From NCBI RefSeq assembly GCF_904846215.1, contig NZ_CAJGZK010000013.1, forward strand, positions 1 through 64,000: a DNA stretch of 64,000 bases. Reading direction: 5' to 3'. Below, piece after piece: positions 1 through 8,754 of this stretch. The notes below the pieces were generated by a model. It was not told the origin of the DNA. It did not search any database and saw nothing but the letters and a program-made list of their open reading frames with translations. How positions within the stretch are numbered: position 1 is the stretch's first letter; the number at the start of each line of letters is the position of its first letter. This DNA comes from Psychrobacter glacincola. GTDB taxonomy: Bacteria > Pseudomonadota > Gammaproteobacteria > Pseudomonadales > Moraxellaceae. Made by a program: the position numbers and the translations under genes.

Positions 1-112
1 TGACGACAATAGCACGATGGAACCACCTGATCCCTTCTCGAACTCAGAAGTGAAACATCGTCGCGCCAATGGTAGTGTGGTTCGCCCATGTGAGAGTAGG
101 TCATCGTCAGCT
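1..112 (+). rRNA. rrf: 5S ribosomal RNA, 5' end just cut by window
   Basis: This is nearly all of a 5S rRNA. The central CCACCTGATCCC and GAACTCAGAAGTGAAAC blocks and the 3' GGTAGTGTGG...GTGAGAGTAGGTC block are characteristic. The 5' TGACGA (1-6) pairs with TCGTCA (104-109), closing helix I, so only one to three bases seem to be missing before position 1. It is the last gene of an rRNA operon whose 16S and 23S genes lie outside the window, and a strong terminator follows. The exact 3' end is estimated. Confidence 0.93.
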
Positions 113-123
113 CTCTATTCCTG

Positions 124-160
124 AAAACCCCCTTTGACTTATGTCAAAGGGGGTTTTCTT
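124..160 (+). terminator. rRNA operon terminator
   Basis: A perfect 15-bp stem (124-138 with 143-157) encloses the four-base loop TTAT and ends in a T-rich tail. It begins about 12 bases after the 5S gene, so it should end rRNA transcription. Confidence 0.9.
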
Positions 161-205
161 TCGTGTGCGGTTTTGGATAAGTAATGTAGTAAAACTCAAA
201 ATATG

Positions 206-466
206 CTAAAACAACTTATTATGTTCAAGTACCTCTTCAAAATCAAAGCCCAACTGCTCGCTTTTACGCTGTCTCATTTGCTCAATACGCTGTTTGCGTC
301 CTACTATTAGCCTTAGTACATCACGTCGTTGCTCATTAGTCATGCTGAGCCATAGTTGGCGCTCAGTTCGATTACGCAAGCAACCAAAGCAATAGCCTTT
401 TTTATTGCTCGTGCATACACCAATACATGGATTGGTGATATCGAACAGTTCAAACTGTTGATTCAT
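206..466 (-). CDS. DUF1289 domain small cysteine-rich protein
   Basis: An 86-residue protein with the DUF1289 signature near the N-terminus: NPCIGVC, then a run to CFGCLRN, giving four cysteines that could bind a metal ion. A Trp and a basic helix with many Arg, Gln and Glu residues follow. The family is common in proteobacteria and has no established function. It is transcribed towards the rRNA terminator, divergent from the yqiA-like gene. The ATG at 466 is the natural start because the conserved region begins within ten residues. Confidence 0.85.
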   Translation of the reverse strand: MNQQFELFDITNPCIGVCTSNKKGYCFGCLRNRTERQLWLSMTNEQRRDVLRLIVGRKQRIEQMRQRKSEQLGFDFEEVLEHNKLF

Positions 467-653
467 GGCGGCTCCATCGCGCTTATCGTTATTCCTTTAA
501 CTTGCCTAATCTCATTGTAAAATACTATTATGGCGCAAATAATGAATAATCGTGTGCCGTTTTATTGTTACTGTTTTTATTGACTCAATGCTATGCTGAG
601 TTTTTATTATCCATATATAACAATCATAACAAAATTAATAAGTGAGATTATAC

Positions 654-1301
654 GTGAACATTATTTATATTCATGGATTGGATAGTGACGCCAACTCGAC
701 CAAAGGCATATTATTAGAAAGGTTTTGCCAACAGCATGATGCTGATATTAGTGTATATCGTCCTGACCTTAATAGCACTCCTGAGCAAGTCTTTGAGCAG
801 TTGTTAAAATTGGTAAATAAGCTCAATAGAGAAGATAAAACCGTAATTGTTGGTAGTTCGTTAGGTGGCTATTTTTCAACCTTGATAAGCAATCATACAG
901 GTTGTCCAGCTTTACTATTGAATCCTAGTACTCAGCCACATGTGACATTACAGCGCTTTGCTAATGAGTTGCTGTTAAAGAGTGCTAGTGGTGAAGATGA
1001 AAGCGAATATAAAGTGCCAGAGAATCAAATTCTCCATACAACTGCTGGCGGTTGGAATATTACCCCTGCGGATCTACAATGGTTTGCGAACCATCAATTG
1101 GTATCCATTGATTATCCGCATCAGATTGCGGTCTTGCTCAAAGAGGGTGACGAGCTGCTAAATTCTGAGCTATCAAAAGATTTTTATCAAGCGCATGGAG
1201 TAACAGTGACTGTGCAAACAGGGGGTGATCATAGGTTTACTGATTTTGGTGAGCAGCTACCGATGGTCATTAGTATACTACAGCGTCTGTTATCAATTTA
1301 A
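654..1301 (+). CDS. yqiA: YqiA-like alpha/beta-hydrolase esterase
   Basis: A protein of about 215 residues of the YqiA esterase family. The N-terminus reads NIIYIHGLDS (strand beta-1 and HG motif). The nucleophile elbow is GSSLGGYF, with Ser near residue 70, and the C-terminal GGDHRF supplies the catalytic His. Members hydrolyse short acyl esters in the cytoplasm; the physiological substrate is unknown. I chose GTG 654 because the family begins right before the IIYxHG strand and AGTGAG lies about eight bases upstream. GTG 642 in frame would add four residues. It sits directly before parE, the same order as yqiA-parE in Escherichia coli, which supports the call. Confidence 0.85.
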   Translation: MNIIYIHGLDSDANSTKGILLERFCQQHDADISVYRPDLNSTPEQVFEQLLKLVNKLNREDKTVIVGSSLGGYFSTLISNHTGCPALLLNPSTQPHVTLQRFANELLLKSASGEDESEYKVPENQILHTTAGGWNITPADLQWFANHQLVSIDYPHQIAVLLKEGDELLNSELSKDFYQAHGVTVTVQTGGDHRFTDFGEQLPMVISILQRLLSI

Positions 1302-1338
1302 AGAGACGACACTATCTGACGTGAGCGACCGACAATTA

Positions 1339-1367
1339 ACGTTACCGTCGCTATTTTTGGTTATAAT
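1339..1367 (+). promoter_or_regulatory. Possible parE promoter
   Basis: A perfect -10 hexamer TATAAT (1362-1367) lies about 45 bases before the parE start. The upstream -35 region (ACGTTA or nearby) is weak, so the box is the only real evidence. Confidence 0.35.
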
Positions 1368-1411
1368 GGTTCAATAGAATTAATCAGACATGAATCGTTA
1401 AGGATGCATTT

Positions 1412-3298
1412 GTGAGTGAATATAATGCGCAATCGTTAGAAGTTTTAGAAGGGCTTGAGCCGGTACGTCGTCGCCCAGGCATGTATACGGATACCACGCG
1501 CCCCAATCATTTGGCGCAAGAAGTCATTGATAATTCCGTCGATGAGGCATTGGGCGGTTATGCCAAAATTATTAAGGTTCAGCTGCATAGCGATGGCTCG
1601 TTATCGGTTGAGGATGATGGTCGCGGCATGCCGACAGATATTCATCCTGAGTATGGTCAATCGGGTATTGAGCTGATTTTGACCCGTTTGCATGCAGGTG
1701 GTAAGTTTTCAACCTCTAATTATGAAGTGTCGGGCGGTTTACATGGCGTTGGCATTTCCGTCGTCAACGCCCTGTCGACACGAGTGGAAGTCACGGTTTG
1801 GCGGGATAGTACGCAGTTTGAGATGGCGTTTGAAAATGGTGCACCAGTGACACCTCTGACTGAAACCATTAGTCCCAATAAGCGTAAACGTGGTACCAAA
1901 GTACGCTTTTGGGTGGATGGTAGCTTTTTTGATACCCCTAAATTTAACGTAAAGCAGCTTAAACACAATTTAAAAGCCAAAGCGGTGCTAGCAGCTGGAC
2001 TGACGATTGAATTTGTTGACGATATCAATAATGAAAAAATCGTTTGGCAGTTTACGGATGGGGTCGTTGAGTATTTAAGTGAGCAGCTAGACGGTCTTGA
2101 GACGTTGCCGCCTGAGCCTTTTTATTATCATTACGATGCTAAGAGAGGCGAGCGAGCTGGTATTACTTTTGCATTATCTTGGTTGCCTGATGGTGGCACG
2201 CCGATTCAAGAAAGCTACGTCAACCTTATCCCGACCGCTCAAGGCGGTACTCACGTTAACGGTTTGCGCACTGGTATTTTAGAAGCATTACGCGAGTTTT
2301 GTGATATTCATAACTTATTGCCGCGTAGTGTCAAGCTGACGGCAGAAGATGTGTGGGATGGGGTGAATTATATCTTATCGCTTAAATTTTCTGAGCCGCA
2401 GTTTTCAGGCCAAACCAAAGAGCGTTTATCAAGTCGTGAGGCGGCAGCGGCGGTACAAACACTGGCAAAGGATGCCTTTAGTTTGTGGTTAAATAAGCAT
2501 GCGGATATGGGTACTCAAATTGCCGAGCTGGCAATTAACAAAGCAGGACGCCGTCTCAAATCGGCTAAAAAAGTCGCCCGTAAAAAAATCACCCAAGGCC
2601 CAGCCTTACCCGGTAAGCTTGCTGATTGCCGTGGTGATTTACGTGATGGCGCGGAGCTGTTTTTAGTAGAAGGGGACTCTGCGGGTGGTAGTGCGAAGCA
2701 AGCACGTGACCGTCATTATCAGGCGATATTGCCGCTGCGTGGTAAGATTTTAAATACATGGGAGGTGTCATCAGATACGGTGCTATCTAGTCAAGAGATT
2801 CACGATATTGCGATTGCGATTGGTGTTGATCCGGCGTCTGACGATTTGTCTGAGCTGCGTTATGATAAGGTATGTATCTTAGCGGATGCTGATTCTGATG
2901 GACTGCATATTGCGACTTTGATTTGTGCTTTATTCGTTAAGCACTTTCCTGCCTTGGTAGATGCAGGTCATTTATTCGTGGCAATGCCGCCGTTATATCG
3001 CGTCGATGTGGCTAAAGATGTGCATTACGCGTTGGATGAAACGGAGCTTCAGCATATTTTAGCCAATGTACCAGGTAATAAAAAAGCCCAAATCACTCGC
3101 TTTAAAGGCTTAGGTGAGATGAGTGCAGAGCAACTGCGTGAAACGACCATGAACCGTGATACTCGTCGTCTGGTCCAGTTGGATATGGATGACATGGTAT
3201 TGACCAACAGTGTGATGGACATGCTTTTGGCTAAAAAGCGTGCTGCTGATCGTAAGATGTGGCTGGAAGATAAAGGCAACTTAGCTGATATATCATAG
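1412..3298 (+). CDS. parE: DNA topoisomerase IV subunit B
   Basis: A 628-residue type IIA topoisomerase ATPase subunit. With ParC it decatenates daughter chromosomes and relaxes supercoils. The GHKL ATPase domain comes first (LEPVRRRPGMY; Asn of EVIDNSVDEA; DDGRGMP; GGLHGVG lid). The transducer domain follows, then the Toprim domain with EGDSAGGSA and DADSDG for metal binding. The C-terminal KGLGEM motif completes the family pattern. The length matches ParE (about 630) rather than GyrB (about 800), and LEPVRRRPGMYTDT is the ParE form. The start is GTG 1412, with AAGGA about eight bases upstream. It probably forms one unit with yqiA or has its own promoter at about 1362. Confidence 0.97.
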   Translation: MSEYNAQSLEVLEGLEPVRRRPGMYTDTTRPNHLAQEVIDNSVDEALGGYAKIIKVQLHSDGSLSVEDDGRGMPTDIHPEYGQSGIELILTRLHAGGKFSTSNYEVSGGLHGVGISVVNALSTRVEVTVWRDSTQFEMAFENGAPVTPLTETISPNKRKRGTKVRFWVDGSFFDTPKFNVKQLKHNLKAKAVLAAGLTIEFVDDINNEKIVWQFTDGVVEYLSEQLDGLETLPPEPFYYHYDAKRGERAGITFALSWLPDGGTPIQESYVNLIPTAQGGTHVNGLRTGILEALREFCDIHNLLPRSVKLTAEDVWDGVNYILSLKFSEPQFSGQTKERLSSREAAAAVQTLAKDAFSLWLNKHADMGTQIAELAINKAGRRLKSAKKVARKKITQGPALPGKLADCRGDLRDGAELFLVEGDSAGGSAKQARDRHYQAILPLRGKILNTWEVSSDTVLSSQEIHDIAIAIGVDPASDDLSELRYDKVCILADADSDGLHIATLICALFVKHFPALVDAGHLFVAMPPLYRVDVAKDVHYALDETELQHILANVPGNKKAQITRFKGLGEMSAEQLRETTMNRDTRRLVQLDMDDMVLTNSVMDMLLAKKRAADRKMWLEDKGNLADIS

Positions 3299-3404
3299 CT
3301 ATTTTAAAGGCGATTAGGTTTATTTTAGCATTGCTTATATTTATGATTGAGTAAGCTATAACATAACAAAAGCATCTAAAATCCAGATTAGTGATACAAG
3401 CTTG

Positions 3405-4139
3405 ATGGTATTATATGGATATCTTTTACTGTATGGTGCCGTCATGACATCGAAATTTCTTAATCGCTCTAAAACTGTTGTTTCTCAGTCTGTACGCTCT
3501 AAAATTTTACCAAAACTTGGCAAAAAAGATTTGGGTGATTTAATTCCCAAGCGTGGCGGTACTATTACGCCAGTGATTGGGGCACGTTTGTTGAAAATAT
3601 TAGGCTGGCGTACCGTTGGCGATATCCCAAATGTTTCGCAAGCAGTCGTCTTGGCTTTGCCGCATACTTCTTATTTGGATGGCCTCTATGCATTGCCCGG
3701 TTTGTTCGCTATTGATTTAAAAGTTAGCATTATGGGTAAGCATACTTTATTTAAAATCCCAGTACTTGCACAGATATTACTATGGTTGGGTATTATTCCC
3801 ATCAATCGTGGGAATAAGGGTTCAGTGCTACAAGCGAGTATTGATAAGTTTAAAACAGGTGAGCCACTGTTTTTGGGGTTATCGCCAGAAGGCACTCGTG
3901 ATTATAAAAAAGAGTGGAAAACAGGTTTTTATTATTTAGCCGTGGGTGCGGGTGTGCCTATCTTGCCAGTTGCGCTGGATTACAATACGAAAGAGATACG
4001 CTTTATGCCTTTGGTCTATCCTACCGGAGATATCGAAGCCGACTTACCAAAAATATATGCGCAGTATCAAGGTGTGATACCAAGACATCCTGAGCGCTTA
4101 TCGCAGCCACTACAGGACGTTAATAAAGCAGAAGATTAG
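3405..4139 (+). CDS. 1-acyl-glycerol-3-phosphate acyltransferase-like protein
   Basis: A PlsC/LPLAT-family acyltransferase that probably moves an acyl group onto a lysophospholipid at the inner membrane. Block I is the HX4D motif HTSYLD. Block II is GIIPINRG. Block III is SPEGTRD, matching PEGTR. Block IV follows as VPILPVALDY. The protein is about 244 residues. The start is uncertain: TTG 3402, ATG 3405 and ATG 3444 (MTSKF) are in frame and none has a convincing ribosome binding site. The shorter form would lack the hydrophobic MVLYGYLLLYGAV segment. The specific substrate cannot be told from sequence; this could also be a lipid A or ornithine-lipid type member. Confidence 0.8.
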   Translation: MVLYGYLLLYGAVMTSKFLNRSKTVVSQSVRSKILPKLGKKDLGDLIPKRGGTITPVIGARLLKILGWRTVGDIPNVSQAVVLALPHTSYLDGLYALPGLFAIDLKVSIMGKHTLFKIPVLAQILLWLGIIPINRGNKGSVLQASIDKFKTGEPLFLGLSPEGTRDYKKEWKTGFYYLAVGAGVPILPVALDYNTKEIRFMPLVYPTGDIEADLPKIYAQYQGVIPRHPERLSQPLQDVNKAED

Positions 4140-4148
4140 TTTTTTAAG

Positions 4149-4297
4149 TATGGTCAGTAAAAAGTAATATCGACACATTAGGTACTGCTGGTATCAATTT
4201 TTCTTGCTTGCTGTGCCCATGCAGACAGAGGCTGCAAAAAATTTGTACCAATAGCGCGTTTAAATTTTCATAACATTTTTATTTTTATCTGACTATA
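4149..4297. repeat. MITE-like element, copy 1
   Basis: A 149-bp non-coding element between convergent genes. The left end is TATGGTCAGTAAAAAGTAAT; the right end read on the other strand is TATAGTCAGATAAAAATAAA, giving imperfect terminal inverted repeats. The core contains GCTTGCTGTGCCCATGCAGA followed by AGAGGCTGCAAAAAATT, flanked by GGTATCAATTTTT and AAATTTGTACC, which can pair into a hairpin. The left half resembles copy 3 (26811), and the right arm resembles the left arm of copies 2 and 4. No coding capacity is visible. Confidence 0.75.
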
Positions 4298-4320
4298 TAG
4301 TAGCTCATAATATTTATAAA

Positions 4321-4353
4321 AAAATCCCTGATATTGAGTATCAGGGATTTTTC
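4321..4353. terminator. Bidirectional terminator
   Basis: A perfect 14-bp stem, AAAAATCCCTGATA with its complement, encloses loop TTGAG. It lies between the convergent acyltransferase gene and the SDR gene, with an A-tract on one side and a T-tract on the other, so it can serve both. Confidence 0.85.
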
Positions 4354-4426
4354 ATTTACGCTTATTACTTTTGAGCTGTTATACATAAGGGTTTTATCAA
4401 AATAAAATTGCTTATAATTAAAATGG

Positions 4427-5224
4427 TTATAAAGGTGGCTGACGGTTAGAAGTGCTTACACCGCCATCAACGGGCAAGTTGGTACCAGTAATCATCGCAG
4501 CATCATCGCTCGCTAAGAAAGTAATCACCGCGGCAATATCGCTTGGCATGGCACAGCGTCCTAATGGACTATGATCTGACGATTCATCACTGTTCGCTTG
4601 AAGATCTGTTATATCAGTACTCTGAATAGCATTTGATATATCGGTCTGAGTGACACTTGGATTTACTGCATTGACGCGCACGCCATCTGCACTGTGTGCT
4701 GAAGCCAATGTACGGGTCAAATCGGTGATACCTAAGGTGGCAGCATCATAAGTTGCTGCACTCTGATCGCTACTACCAGCTGCAAATGAAGGGACGTTAA
4801 TAATACTACCTTTACTTTGTATTAAGTAAGGCATCGCCGTTTGACAGACATACAAGGTTTCGCTTAAATAATCATCAACGTCTGGATGCTTTTGTTCAGT
4901 AGATAACCCATCATTGTCGCCTTGCGTCGTTTGGGCTGCATTATTCACCAATACATCGATTTTTTCGAATTTATCGATGACCCTTTTTACCATCTCTTGT
5001 ACTTGACTCTGTACACCAATGTCACAAGCAATGGTCAAAAAATTGTCGCTATGAATCCATGTGCGGTCTTGTGGAAACCCTTCAGTGATTTGGGTTAATG
5101 TATCAGCAGAGCGTCCGACGAGTATGACGTTGGCACCTTCATTTGCAAAACGAATGGCAGTTGCACGACCGATACGTGAGTCCGCACCTGTTACGACGAC
5201 TGTTTTTTCTTTAAAGCGTTTCAT
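4427..5224 (-). CDS. SDR-family oxidoreductase with altered catalytic motif
   Basis: A 265-residue short-chain dehydrogenase/reductase fold. The Rossmann start is VVVTGADSRIGRA, where the usual TGxxxGxG has Arg in place of the middle Gly. LVNNAAQ matches the NNAG motif, INVPSF carries the Ser position, and the C-terminus ends MITGTNLPVDGG as in classical SDRs. The active-site YxxxK reads YDAAT, so the catalytic Lys is Thr. This suggests lost or changed redox chemistry, although the fold is intact and the frame is open. No substrate can be assigned. It is a single gene, convergent with the acyltransferase. Confidence 0.85.
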   Translation of the reverse strand: MKRFKEKTVVVTGADSRIGRATAIRFANEGANVILVGRSADTLTQITEGFPQDRTWIHSDNFLTIACDIGVQSQVQEMVKRVIDKFEKIDVLVNNAAQTTQGDNDGLSTEQKHPDVDDYLSETLYVCQTAMPYLIQSKGSIINVPSFAAGSSDQSAATYDAATLGITDLTRTLASAHSADGVRVNAVNPSVTQTDISNAIQSTDITDLQANSDESSDHSPLGRCAMPSDIAAVITFLASDDAAMITGTNLPVDGGVSTSNRQPPL

Positions 5225-5502
5225 GATGGGCAGTCCTTGTTATCATCAGAGAGTCATTTTATAAATAAATAGACTAATTATATTGTAAGGTAGCATGCGC
5301 ATCAATTCATTCCTGAGTACGCGAGTAATACCGCTTTTATATTCATCATAACAAGTCACTGTGCTGAAAGCGACCGTGTATAATTGCTATTATGTAGTTT
5401 ATTTCTTATCAAATAGTCTTGCAGTAGCAGGTGCATTTATGCGCTGTATATCAATTGCGCCGCTTACAGTAGCCTATTTCTTCAGACAAAAAGGTGGTGA
5501 CT

Positions 5503-6843
5503 GTGCCCAGTAATTCAACGACAGTAATGTCTAATGGAAACTATCTTATGAATGAAATGGCTTGTTATTTGCGAGCAGATACCTTAAAGATAATTTTGAC
5601 GGATATACCAGTGGTTGAGAGCAACCATCAAGCGCAATATTCTCAGTACCAGCTACCACTGGGTCAACTTAACCTAGTAGAGTTGGTGCTATATTTGCCC
5701 GATGACATATTATCCGCTGATATTGAGACACTATGTAGAGCAGCTTTCAACGCTGTAAATATATGGCGCAAGATGCATCTATCTAAACCTATAGACAGCC
5801 AGTCGCCTAGCATTGACGTGCTGGTTTTGGATATCCAATGTCAAAGTAGGATGAATAATGGACATGATATTGATGATAAGTTATACCAAAATAGTCCTGT
5901 TCAGCGGATAGCACATCGTTTTGCGAACAGTGATTTAATAGAGGCTTCGGTCATTGATACGAGTGCCGATACTCAGCCATTGCAAATATTTAGCTGGCAT
6001 GACTGGCATCTTCATTTAAATAAATTACAGACACCTTGCGAGCTATGGCGATTTTTATACCATCGTTTAGGGCAGTTACATCATAGTACTAAGGATTATA
6101 TAACAAATTCTGAAAACGATAGTGTTACTGGGTTTCTAAACGATGCCGACTTCTTTGCACCTGCTATCGCCATAGATAATGCGTTGATAAAATATGGCTT
6201 ACAAAATGAGCCCAACTCGGCATTGATAGCCATGTCGCTGGCGCACAAAACCAATAGCCCAACTAGGTCTATGTATCAACAGCATCTGGCGCAAGCCGCT
6301 GTCTTATGGTCACAACTTAGCGTACAGATGTTAGAGGCAGTTTGTAAAAATTCCGGTCTCATTAAACAAAAAACATCGTCAGATAAGTGTACTGAAGCGG
6401 ACTTTTCTCACTGGCAACGACAAATAGTGGATGAATCTTTGTTTTCACGCCATGAGTTGATTCGTACTTTATATAAGCATCCCAAGCAAGCACAGCAATT
6501 ACAGCAACAAGGCTATGTCGTCCACCAACATTCTTATGAGTGTTTGGGGCGTCATTATGTATTGATATTTTATGGACAGGATGCAGAAGGACAGCATGGT
6601 AAGTCGGCTATACGTCCAAATTTAGCAAATATTGCCTTAGATGTGGCGACACGATTACCAATCGCAGAACTCCACCATGTGATTGTATTGGGTATAGACT
6701 TTATAATAGAGGCTGAAGATGCTTTTATGGATATTGATTTATGGATTCAGCCAGTCAATGCCATGACCCAGCGTGAACGACAACTGACTAAAAAGATTCA
6801 GCAGCTACAGCAAAATAATCAGAGTAGTCCAGCTAAACCATAA
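5503..6843 (+). CDS. Hypothetical protein, unrecognised
   Basis: An open frame of about 447 residues that I cannot assign to a family. It has no signal peptide or obvious membrane segment, so it is probably cytoplasmic. It contains HDWHLHL, a Gln-rich stretch QAQQLQQQGY, a better ordered C-terminal part (CLGRHYVLIFYG; LHHVIVLGIDFIIEAEDAF) and a Gln/Lys-rich tail. GTG 5503 is preferred because AAAGG lies about eight bases upstream; GTG 5494 and 5497 are also in frame. Base composition resembles its neighbours, so recent transfer is not indicated. The gene stands alone between the SDR gene and the channel gene. Confidence 0.65.
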   Translation: MPSNSTTVMSNGNYLMNEMACYLRADTLKIILTDIPVVESNHQAQYSQYQLPLGQLNLVELVLYLPDDILSADIETLCRAAFNAVNIWRKMHLSKPIDSQSPSIDVLVLDIQCQSRMNNGHDIDDKLYQNSPVQRIAHRFANSDLIEASVIDTSADTQPLQIFSWHDWHLHLNKLQTPCELWRFLYHRLGQLHHSTKDYITNSENDSVTGFLNDADFFAPAIAIDNALIKYGLQNEPNSALIAMSLAHKTNSPTRSMYQQHLAQAAVLWSQLSVQMLEAVCKNSGLIKQKTSSDKCTEADFSHWQRQIVDESLFSRHELIRTLYKHPKQAQQLQQQGYVVHQHSYECLGRHYVLIFYGQDAEGQHGKSAIRPNLANIALDVATRLPIAELHHVIVLGIDFIIEAEDAFMDIDLWIQPVNAMTQRERQLTKKIQQLQQNNQSSPAKP

Positions 6844-6952
6844 AAAATAGTAAGGAAATTACGGATTCTAATCAGCTATCATAGATTCACTTAAATATCT
6901 CGGTTCCATCTCGCGCTAATTATTCTAACTAAAATTGCTTATAAGCAAACAC

Positions 6953-6980
6953 AAAAAAGACAGCCTAAGCTGTCTTTTTT
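6953..6980 (-). terminator. Terminator of the CmpX-like gene (bidirectional)
   Basis: AAAAAAGACAGC pairs with GCTGTCTTTTTT around the loop CTAA. It lies 25 bases beyond the minus-strand channel gene, with T-tracts in both directions, so it may also end the orphan gene at 5503. Confidence 0.85.
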
Positions 6981-7005
6981 TATAAAATAAAGTGATAAAG
7001 ATACA

Positions 7006-8754
7006 TTAGTTTAGATTATTAGGACCATTGATATCACTATCGTCAGTTGAAATATGATTGATATCAACCGTAGAAGAATTCACATCACTGGTCGAGCTTA
7101 AATTATTGGGCGTAATGGTATTATTATCTACTTGCGTTATACTTTTACCAAACGTATCAGTCTCTGTGCTGCCGATAGGCGAAGTAGAAGTACGTGGCGC
7201 AACCGGTGTGGTAGCTGTGCTTGGCGTATTTTCGCGTACTGAAGCAGCAACCTTATCTTGAGTTGATGAGTTTGGCGTCAAAGCAGATTTTGCTTTTGCT
7301 TCGTCACGTTCTTTGTCCATTTTGTCCTGCATTTTGCGTAAGAAACGTGCTGCTGCTTCTTGACCACCTAGACCAAACGATAGGGCAAATGCTACGGCAA
7401 CCGCACCTAAGGTTAGACCAAATGCTAGGTTAACAATAGAGTCTGCAATACCCATCGCTTTTAGACCCATGGCAAGGACTAAGCCCATGATCAAAACGCG
7501 CACGATATTTGCTAGGAACTGTGAACCTTGCTCAGAGCGCTCAACAACACCAGCGATGATGTTGGCAAGCCAAAAACCAATAAACAGGATAATCGCGCCC
7601 AAGATGATATTGGCACCGAAAGCAATAAACATCGCGATGATGGCTGAGATAGGCTCAAAACCTAATAAGTCAGCGGCGGCGATAGAGGCAAATAGCATGG
7701 CAAAAAATACAATCGCATAGCCAACTAAGTCAGAAACCTTTTTATTACCCATAGTCTGTTGTAGACCGACTTTGGCAGGTAACTGATTGATTTGTGTATT
7801 CTCAAGCAAGCCTTTGATGATGTTTGCAACCATACGTACAACATAAAAAGTCACAACCAAGATAGCAATCGCCATAAAAATATTTGGCAAGGCTTCCATG
7901 ATTTTGTTAAGCATGTTGGTGGCAGGGCGTGCAATTACATCAATTTTTAGGGCGTTTAAAGCGGCAATGATTGTTGGAATAATGACCACTAAAAATGCTA
8001 AAGAACCTGCAATGTTAGGCAAGCTGTTTTGTTCACTTAAACCCGCTTTGGTCGCAAGCTTTTGTACATCAAAAGTAGAAACAAGATTGGTTACGATGCC
8101 GCGTACCACTTTGGCGATGATGTAACCGACTACGAATACCACAGCAGCAATCAGAATATTAGGGATAAAGCTGAAGATTTTATCAACCATATTGGTCAAT
8201 GGGGCAAACAAACCGTCAAGCTCTAGTTGACCTAAGACCATGGTCAATACTACTAGTAGAATGAACCAATAAACCATGTCAGCAATGGTGCTGCTCATTG
8301 GTTTAACGCCAGCTTTTTCACTTAAACGCTCGTCCATTGAGGTTTTTGAGAGCGCAGCATTGATGGCAGTACGTGCAACCGTTGCAATAACCCAACCGAT
8401 CACACCAACTGCGATTGCAGCAATGAGATTAGGGATAAAGGTCAATACTTGGTTGACCATGTTAGCAAATGGCGCTGAAATAGAGTTTAGGTTTAACTGA
8501 CTTAACGCGCCGGAAATGGCGATGATGAAGATAAACCAAAAGACAATCTTGGATATAATGCCTTCTAAATCATAGCTTTTACCCGTTGAAGAGTTCATAC
8601 GTTGATTGAGATTAATTTTAGACAGCACGCCGCGTACTAGAGCAGCAATGCCCAAGGCGACAAGCCAACCAATGATAAAAATAAGAATAGCGCCGATAAT
8701 GGAGCCGATAGGGCCACCCAGATAACCGTTGAACGATGTAAACATTGGATTCAT
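7006..8754 (-). CDS. CmpX-like mechanosensitive channel-family protein
   Basis: A 582-residue inner-membrane protein built of about five similar membrane modules, each a long hydrophobic helix followed by an amphipathic segment: GAILIFIIGWLVALG, IPNLIAAIAVGVIGWVIA, IPNILIAAVVFVVGYIIA, LPNIFMAIAILVVTFYVV and ANIILGAIILFIGFWLAN. This is the conserved TM-helix repeat (PF05552) of the CmpX group. A short FALSFGLGGQEAAARFL segment, like the start of an MscS pore domain, follows. The last 100 or so residues are a hydrophilic Ser/Thr/Asn-rich tail. The family is linked to osmotic or membrane stress, but channel activity here is inferred. The MscS beta domain appears to be missing. Confidence 0.8.
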   Translation of the reverse strand: MNPMFTSFNGYLGGPIGSIIGAILIFIIGWLVALGIAALVRGVLSKINLNQRMNSSTGKSYDLEGIISKIVFWFIFIIAISGALSQLNLNSISAPFANMVNQVLTFIPNLIAAIAVGVIGWVIATVARTAINAALSKTSMDERLSEKAGVKPMSSTIADMVYWFILLVVLTMVLGQLELDGLFAPLTNMVDKIFSFIPNILIAAVVFVVGYIIAKVVRGIVTNLVSTFDVQKLATKAGLSEQNSLPNIAGSLAFLVVIIPTIIAALNALKIDVIARPATNMLNKIMEALPNIFMAIAILVVTFYVVRMVANIIKGLLENTQINQLPAKVGLQQTMGNKKVSDLVGYAIVFFAMLFASIAAADLLGFEPISAIIAMFIAFGANIILGAIILFIGFWLANIIAGVVERSEQGSQFLANIVRVLIMGLVLAMGLKAMGIADSIVNLAFGLTLGAVAVAFALSFGLGGQEAAARFLRKMQDKMDKERDEAKAKSALTPNSSTQDKVAASVRENTPSTATTPVAPRTSTSPIGSTETDTFGKSITQVDNNTITPNNLSSTSDVNSSTVDINHISTDDSDINGPNNLN

